Assembly: GCA_019677205.1 (NCBI GenBank)
Contig: JAAMXY010000739.1
Coordinates: 1-10,423, forward strand
Direction: 5' to 3'
From: Pinguiococcus pyrenoidosus
Taxonomy: Eukaryota > Sar > Pinguiophyceae > Pinguiochrysidales > Pinguiochrysidaceae
Length of the DNA stretch: 10,423 nt
Part shown: piece by piece, positions 6,670 through 10,423 of the stretch
Position numbering within the stretch: the stretch's first letter is position 1
Layout of the letters: the number at the start of each line of letters is the position of its first letter
Program-made: the position numbers and the translations under genes
Notes under the pieces: generated by a model
The model's database searches: none
The model's input: the letters and a program-made list of their open reading frames with translations, nothing else
What the model was told of the DNA's origin: nothing

Positions 6670-7341
6670 CTACTCAAATCCTTGAATCGGGTTGCAGAAC
6701 CTTACGAAGTTCGACCAGCATGCATCCATCGATGCCACGACGTACGCGTCCAAGAGTGCAAAGCGCTTCTCCCCGCCGTGCCCCCGTGAGCGCTGCAGCG
6801 CTGCCACGTAGTGCTCCCGGGCATTCGGGTAGCCGGACGTGAGAGCTACCGGAAACGGAAAGCCGCCGCGATGCAGGAGGTATGCCGCCACGACCCGAGC
6901 GACAGCGTCATTGCCAGCGGCGAAGGGCCGGATGGCCAGGAAGTCCGAAAGGAAGCCAGAGACGATTCGAACCAGATGGATTCCCGTCTCCCCCTGCATC
7001 GCCCGTTCCACGCCAGCAAGTTGCTCGTGCAGGAGGTTGGCCACGTCCCGTGCTGGCGCCCCTCGAAGCTCCCCCGCTGCAGCAGAGCCCGTGAACATGA
7101 GCCGGTGGATCTCCTGCACGAAGGGGACGTCCAGTGGTCTTTCCTCCATCGCAACCTGCAACGCCGGCGCGTGGTGCGCCGCATGGCTTGCTAGCTTGTG
7201 CTCGAAGAATTCCCTCCGCTGCTCTTCGGTGCCCACATCGCCAGCGTCGTGCCAATCCCACGCATGCATCACGACGTCCTGCCATAGAGCATCGTCGGGG
7301 TACCAGAAAGGGCGTGGAATGTCGTGAAGTTCCTCCGCCAT
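6670..7341 (-). CDS. Fic-fold protein with a degenerate active-site motif (pseudo-Fic), 223 aa
   Basis: Fic proteins transfer AMP or related groups to target hydroxyls using an HPFxxGNGRxxR motif. Here the helix start and loop read IRPFAAGNDAVAR (137-149). Pro, Phe, Gly, Asn and the final Arg are kept, but the catalytic His is Arg138, and the following Gly and Arg of GNGR are Asp145 and Ala146. Other family marks are present: FTGSAAAGELRG (83-94), like the flap region, and REHYVAALQRSRG (175-187), like the conserved YxxAL helix. The upstream half (1-75) is less conserved, with WYPDDALW. I start at the ATG at 7339-7341 (A at -3, G at +4); an 18-codon upstream extension begins with a non-ATG codon. 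Loss of the His predicts no classical AMPylation. Comparable degenerate Fic domains (AvrB, and Doc, which keeps the His) show altered chemistry, so another activity is possible. Confidence 0.8.
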   Translation of the reverse strand: MAEELHDIPRPFWYPDDALWQDVVMHAWDWHDAGDVGTEEQRREFFEHKLASHAAHHAPALQVAMEERPLDVPFVQEIHRLMFTGSAAAGELRGAPARDVANLLHEQLAGVERAMQGETGIHLVRIVSGFLSDFLAIRPFAAGNDAVARVVAAYLLHRGGFPFPVALTSGYPNAREHYVAALQRSRGHGGEKRFALLDAYVVASMDACWSNFVRFCNPIQGFE

Positions 7342-7447
7342 GGTTTGTACTCTAATGTGATGCTTAAAAAAATCGAGTGCATGAAATGCAATCAAGTACT
7401 TTCATACGACCTTCGTTCTCCTAGCGCCCTTGGTTCACTGACCAACG

Positions 7448-7626
7448 ATGCTGATAGAAATGACGCGACGTGGGGACCCTTCTACGGCCTCGAATACACC
7501 GGCCTTGGAGGGTGTAGTTGACAAGGAACTCTTGGAGAGCCCGGTGTACAGGAATGCCGTCCGTTCTTTGACCTTGTTGTGGAGTGGAGCAAGTACATGC
7601 GTACTCCACCTCAACACCGTATATGA
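7448..7626 (+). pseudogene. Ty1/copia retrotransposon Pol fragment (RT to RNase H boundary)
   Basis: The plus frame reads LIEMTRRGDPSTASNTPALE then VVDKELLESPVYRNAVRSLTLL, matching the copia Pol segment that ends the reverse transcriptase (the YIExxLxRFxM...TP motif, then pYRxAVGSLxYL). The family's TRPDIxxAV block should follow, but it is absent. Instead a second frame gives EWSKYMRTPPQHR (7582-7620), the sKYMxxPxxxHW motif normally about 15 residues further on, ending at TGA. A small internal deletion with a frame change explains this. The flanks show no LTRs or integrase, so this is a short decayed scrap. Confidence 0.6.
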
Positions 7627-7819
7627 CCGCCACCGATTATTTCGTTGCGCTTGGAAAAAGCTGTCTCCCTTGTGCTAGCGATTGATGGTGTATTCGAGCA
7701 AGTTTCCTTTTTTTCTGAGTCGCTCCTATTGAAAGCCGCATGAAGAACCTTCCGCTTTCCGACATCCCCCATCGCCGCAGAACTTGCTTCCCCCGCCGCC
7801 CGCACCGCGAGTTGATATC
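7627..7819. other. Upstream region of the 242-aa gene, no gene seen
   Basis: The end of the copia scrap, then a T-rich tract (about 7703-7715) and a C-rich leader (CTTCCCCCGCCGCCCGCACC) just before the ATG at 7820. The frame of the downstream gene is open for at least 12 codons above that ATG without another ATG. A leader or core promoter is likely but no defined element can be named. Confidence 0.35.
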
Positions 7820-8548
7820 ATGAGTTACTTGCCGGACTACGAACCCGTGCTAGTTGGGGCGCACATCGGGCTCCGGTCGTGGTTTGATGAGATCCACCCA
7901 GATGCCACCGGAGAGCTCAAAATTCACCTGAAACGGAACGTTCGGACGCTGGAGCTTTTGCAAGAGGTATTCGTCTTGTGCTTCGATCTCCATGTGAGGG
8001 AGAAGGAGCTGGACTTTGCAACGATGAAGTGGGAGGAATGGAAGATTGAGGAGTTGCTTTCCATCATGATGCCGGTTCTCGAACGTGGAAGCCTCGGACC
8101 TTACGAGGCCACCTTTGCCTCAGCGCTGAATACTGTTTTCGAGGAATTTCATGGCCGCGACGGACGAAATCTTCTGGAAAATCATCAGTTTGCACTGGCG
8201 CTGATGGTGCTTGTACCAAATATGATGAAGTTGATGGAATGGCATGACTATCTTCGTGATGCGCAGCTTTTCACCGAGATTGCGTATCATGCGTGCGAGT
8301 GGAAGAAGAAGACTGCCGAAAAAGAGGACCGTCCGAAGAAGAGGCGCAGGTTTTGCGTCGAGACGCATCGCTACTGCAGTGAAATGCTTTTCATATCGCA
8401 ACCTGCAGAGAAGATGGATTTCTCTGTGATTGCCGAGTATCTCGGTGCCCCCGTCTGCGATGAAAATGAGAAGTTTCCAGGACTAGGCGTTGTGTTTCGT
8501 GCGCTTTGTAAGAGACATTCGACTCTCGGAAAGGAGCAAGAAGACTGA
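7820..8548 (+). CDS. Helical protein of unknown family with NLS-like patch, 242 aa
   Basis: I do not recognise the family. The protein is charged and almost wholly helical in appearance, with no signal peptide or TM segment. Amphipathic stretches are LKRNVRTLELLQEVFVLCFD (37-56), WEEWKIEELLSIMMPVLERG (71-90) and FALALMVLVPNMMKLMEWHD (124-143). A basic cluster KEDRPKKRRRF (168-178) could be a nuclear localisation signal. The start is the ATG at 7820 (A at -3). The stop is only 53 bp from the ATG of the RHS/Crinkler-type gene on the same strand, which is very close for separate eukaryotic genes. A donor-like TTT|GTAAGA at 8508 would allow the two to be exons of one gene. It may be a partner or N-terminal part of that protein. 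Confidence 0.75.
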   Translation: MSYLPDYEPVLVGAHIGLRSWFDEIHPDATGELKIHLKRNVRTLELLQEVFVLCFDLHVREKELDFATMKWEEWKIEELLSIMMPVLERGSLGPYEATFASALNTVFEEFHGRDGRNLLENHQFALALMVLVPNMMKLMEWHDYLRDAQLFTEIAYHACEWKKKTAEKEDRPKKRRRFCVETHRYCSEMLFISQPAEKMDFSVIAEYLGAPVCDENEKFPGLGVVFRALCKRHSTLGKEQED

Positions 8549-8608
8549 GTGTTCAATGCTTGTATTCAAGGAACCGCATTTTTAATGTATGTACAATTAA
8601 GATGGAAG
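8508..8608 (+). other. Candidate intron joining the 242-aa frame to the RHS/Crinkler frame
   Basis: GTAAGA at 8508 is a good donor. An intron ending at the AG at 8607-8608 (101 nt) would leave one base before and two after, keeping phase and fusing residues 1-229 of the upstream frame to residue 4 onward of the downstream frame. The acceptor lacks a strong pyrimidine tract, and the ATG at 8602 has a good context (A at -3, G at +4), so two separate genes remain the simpler model. Confidence 0.25.
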
Positions 8609-10423
8609 ACCCTTGCCACACGAGCACCGTGAATGTGGCAAAGCATTCCAAGTTCTCTCTATATCACTTTCCACACACCCTTGGCCTGTCGGAAGAACAT
8701 CTGAACTTTCTGATTGATCAGCTCCAAAAGGAGCTCGTGGCGATAGGATCACCTCCACAAGATGTTTTGAAGGGTTCTGGACACCAGTATGATCGACATC
8801 CGTGGATGGCTGACGAGCTTGCCTCCAAACTTGCAGCTGACCTCCTGGCCGACCCATCGGAAACAGACCAAGACACCGGAGTTGAGACCTTCAAGGTTCG
8901 GCACAATCTTAGCAATCATGCTAGGGAGGGCTTTCTCTTCTTTCGACCAGCCGTGCGCCGGATCTGGGATGACGCGTATGCACAAGTCACGGATGAGGGC
9001 AATGCTTCGTACCAACGGGCGGTCTTGAGGGGAAACTCGGGAATCGGAAAGTCATACTCGCTTTACTACGTCCTTCGCCTTGCGTTGAAGGATGATAGGA
9101 CCGTGGTTCTGGAACTGCGACCACAAAGCGCTGTTTACCTCTTCGCACGATGTGATGAGGAGTACAAGGCATGGAAAATCGATCATGCCCAATGGCAGCC
9201 TTCGACATGTTGCGCTCTGAAGAAAGAAGCTACGGTGTACATCGTCGACGTTGAAGAAGCCAGTCAGAGCACGCATATCACGACGGCTGCGAAGGGCTTC
9301 ATGGCTCCGTCGGCCAATGCGGATCACTACCGCTGCTGGACGAAGGAGGATTGTCTGATCTATAATTTGGGGACCATGTCGCTCCGCGAGCTCAAGTACA
9401 TCGGAAGGACGCTCGGTGTGGACGAGGAAACGGTGGAACGCCGCTACAATATCTGTGGTGGAAGAATCCGGGCTATGTTTCAAAGGAACGCTGTGCTGGA
9501 GATGGTGGAAGACGTGCGCAAAGTTGGGATGGATACGCTGATAGATCTCTCTGGCACCGGAATCCTGTCCGCTCCAGCTTCCCATGTTGGCGCTCCGGAT
9601 TCTCTGATTGCATCCGAGCCCGAAAGAGATGATCCTCGAGTGACAAATCTTCGTGCGATTTCACCTTTCGCGCTTTACCTACTTCACATGCGCTACATCA
9701 ATCTTCTCGGAGCGGAGGTACATAAGGTAGCCGCTGGTCGTATCCTTGAGAAATATGCAGAGCTGGTGCTAGTTCGTGGGGGGACATTCCGATGCTTCGA
9801 ACGACAAGACGTACCCGCCGTGGAAGAGTTCAAGCTCGTTCTCCCCGCAGCTGGTGTACAGACCTGCACGCAGGGAACTGGTCAGCGCGAGGAATTTTTA
9901 CGAAAATGGAAGGCACTACCAATGGTTGAAATTGAAACGACGTCCAATGATGCTTCTGCAAGCCTAGCTTTGTTGCCACGGTATCGAGAGGAGTATCATG
10001 ATCAGTTGGAGCAGCGGGAGCGTTCAGAAGCTTGGCAGAGGACCTTCCTTACGCATCCGATAAAAGACAACTTTCCAATTGTAGACGCCGCGGATGCACG
10101 CAATCGAGCGTATCAGATCACCATCAGTCCTTTAGAGGATACGTATCTGAATGGGAACCGCTTGATGGAGCTCTTGAACGAGCTGGGGACGACCGAAGAT
10201 GATCCTTTGCACCTAGTCTTCGCAGTGCCACAGCACCAGTTTGAAGAGCTTTTGCGTGAGCCGAATTTTCGTTCACCACTGCGAGGCTCGAAAAGCAAGC
10301 TGACCGCCGAAGTGAAAACGCAGATTCAGTCTCGCATACGGGAGTACGTCTTATGCCTCGGTAGTCTCACGAAACGTTGTTCATTGCTAAGGGCACTCTT
10401 CTGCGTTACCCTCGGGCAATCTC
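8602..10423 (+). CDS. RHS/Crinkler-type P-loop NTPase, 3' end beyond the window
   Basis: The frame is open for 607 codons and runs off the window. It has the order of motifs seen in retrotransposon hot spot (RHS) proteins and the NTPase part of Crinkler-type effectors. Walker A GNSGIGKS is at 144-151, followed by the YSLYYVLRLAL helix. A Walker B-like VYIVDVEE is at 212-219. MAPSANADHY (234-243) stands where the family has its SPN/D..Y strand. YNICGGRIR (282-290) matches the conserved Y..GG.pR sensor. RILEKYAELVLVRGGTF (380-396) matches the YE..(L/I)..GG.F block. The C-terminal part (430 onward) is unassigned. Walker B lacks the usual DG-type pair. Known members include secreted host-targeting effectors and nuclear RHS proteins of trypanosomes, typically subtelomeric; no signal peptide is seen in the first 30 residues. 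ATPase activity is likely; the role here is unknown. Confidence 0.82.
   Translation, partial: MEDPCHTSTVNVAKHSKFSLYHFPHTLGLSEEHLNFLIDQLQKELVAIGSPPQDVLKGSGHQYDRHPWMADELASKLAADLLADPSETDQDTGVETFKVRHNLSNHAREGFLFFRPAVRRIWDDAYAQVTDEGNASYQRAVLRGNSGIGKSYSLYYVLRLALKDDRTVVLELRPQSAVYLFARCDEEYKAWKIDHAQWQPSTCCALKKEATVYIVDVEEASQSTHITTAAKGFMAPSANADHYRCWTKEDCLIYNLGTMSLRELKYIGRTLGVDEETVERRYNICGGRIRAMFQRNAVLEMVEDVRKVGMDTLIDLSGTGILSAPASHVGAPDSLIASEPERDDPRVTNLRAISPFALYLLHMRYINLLGAEVHKVAAGRILEKYAELVLVRGGTFRCFERQDVPAVEEFKLVLPAAGVQTCTQGTGQREEFLRKWKALPMVEIETTSNDASASLALLPRYREEYHDQLEQRERSEAWQRTFLTHPIKDNFPIVDAADARNRAYQITISPLEDTYLNGNRLMELLNELGTTEDDPLHLVFAVPQHQFEELLREPNFRSPLRGSKSKLTAEVKTQIQSRIREYVLCLGSLTKRCSLLRALFCVTLGQS

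Noticed and set aside
6811-7327. Plus-strand ORFs opposite the Fic gene
   Set aside because: They are shadows of the GC-rich Fic reading, lacking motifs. The minus frame has several Fic-specific blocks.
9052-9585. 177-codon minus-strand ORF opposite the RHS/Crinkler frame
   Set aside because: It starts at a non-ATG-type position and lies antisense to conserved NTPase motifs.
1-10423. CRISPR arrays, prokaryotic operons, tRNA or rRNA genes
   Set aside because: No spaced direct repeats, Shine-Dalgarno pattern, cloverleaf or rRNA-like sequence was seen, and the telomere and splice signals indicate a eukaryote.

Overview
The window is the left end of a chromosome (or end-contig) of a microbial eukaryote. 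It opens with 64 bases of CCCTAA repeat, meaning a TTAGGG-type telomere. The rest is subtelomeric: gene remnants, recent duplications and a few intact, mostly unrecognised ORFs. The eukaryotic assignment rests on the telomere, the good Kozak contexts (A or G at -3, G at +4 in most starts), the splice-site-like GTAAGT/GTATGC sequences, a Ty1/copia remnant and a Crinkler/RHS-type NTPase. That NTPase family is known from oomycetes, chytrids, trypanosomatids and some algae. I cannot name the species; a stramenopile-like protist would fit but is not shown.

Layout. 1-64 is telomere. About 48-1068 (minus strand, reading toward the telomere) holds pieces resembling a Myb/SANT-like DNA-binding protein gene whose last stop codon lies inside the telomere repeat; a perfect 141-bp tandem duplication lies within it. 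1069-1920 has no convincing gene, but a candidate small exon at 1581-1666 could splice in frame to the next ORF. 1921-4152 is a 743-aa polytopic membrane protein of unknown family with a C-terminal 19-residue duplication. 4414-5129 or so is a junkyard: a frameshifted dynamin-superfamily GTPase remnant and a J-domain (HPD) remnant, both minus strand, meeting at a short interstitial TTTTAGGGTTAGG tract. 5826-6431 is a secreted, Cys-containing, three-TM protein. 6670-7341 (minus) is a Fic-fold protein in which the catalytic His is replaced by Arg. 7448-7626 is a decayed Ty1/copia Pol fragment. 7820-8548 is a 242-aa helical protein of unknown family with a basic NLS-like patch. From 8602 to the window end an RHS/Crinkler-type P-loop NTPase ORF stays open, only 53 bp downstream.

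The genes do not form an obvious pathway. The common thread is subtelomeric accessory content: effector-like ATPase, degenerate Fic, secreted/membrane proteins, transposon debris and broken genes at telomere-like junctions. The items most worth following are the Crinkler/RHS gene with its closely packed (possibly spliced-on) upstream partner, the pseudo-Fic, and the two places where coding remnants run directly into telomeric repeat. All family calls are made by eye from residue patterns; no search was run.
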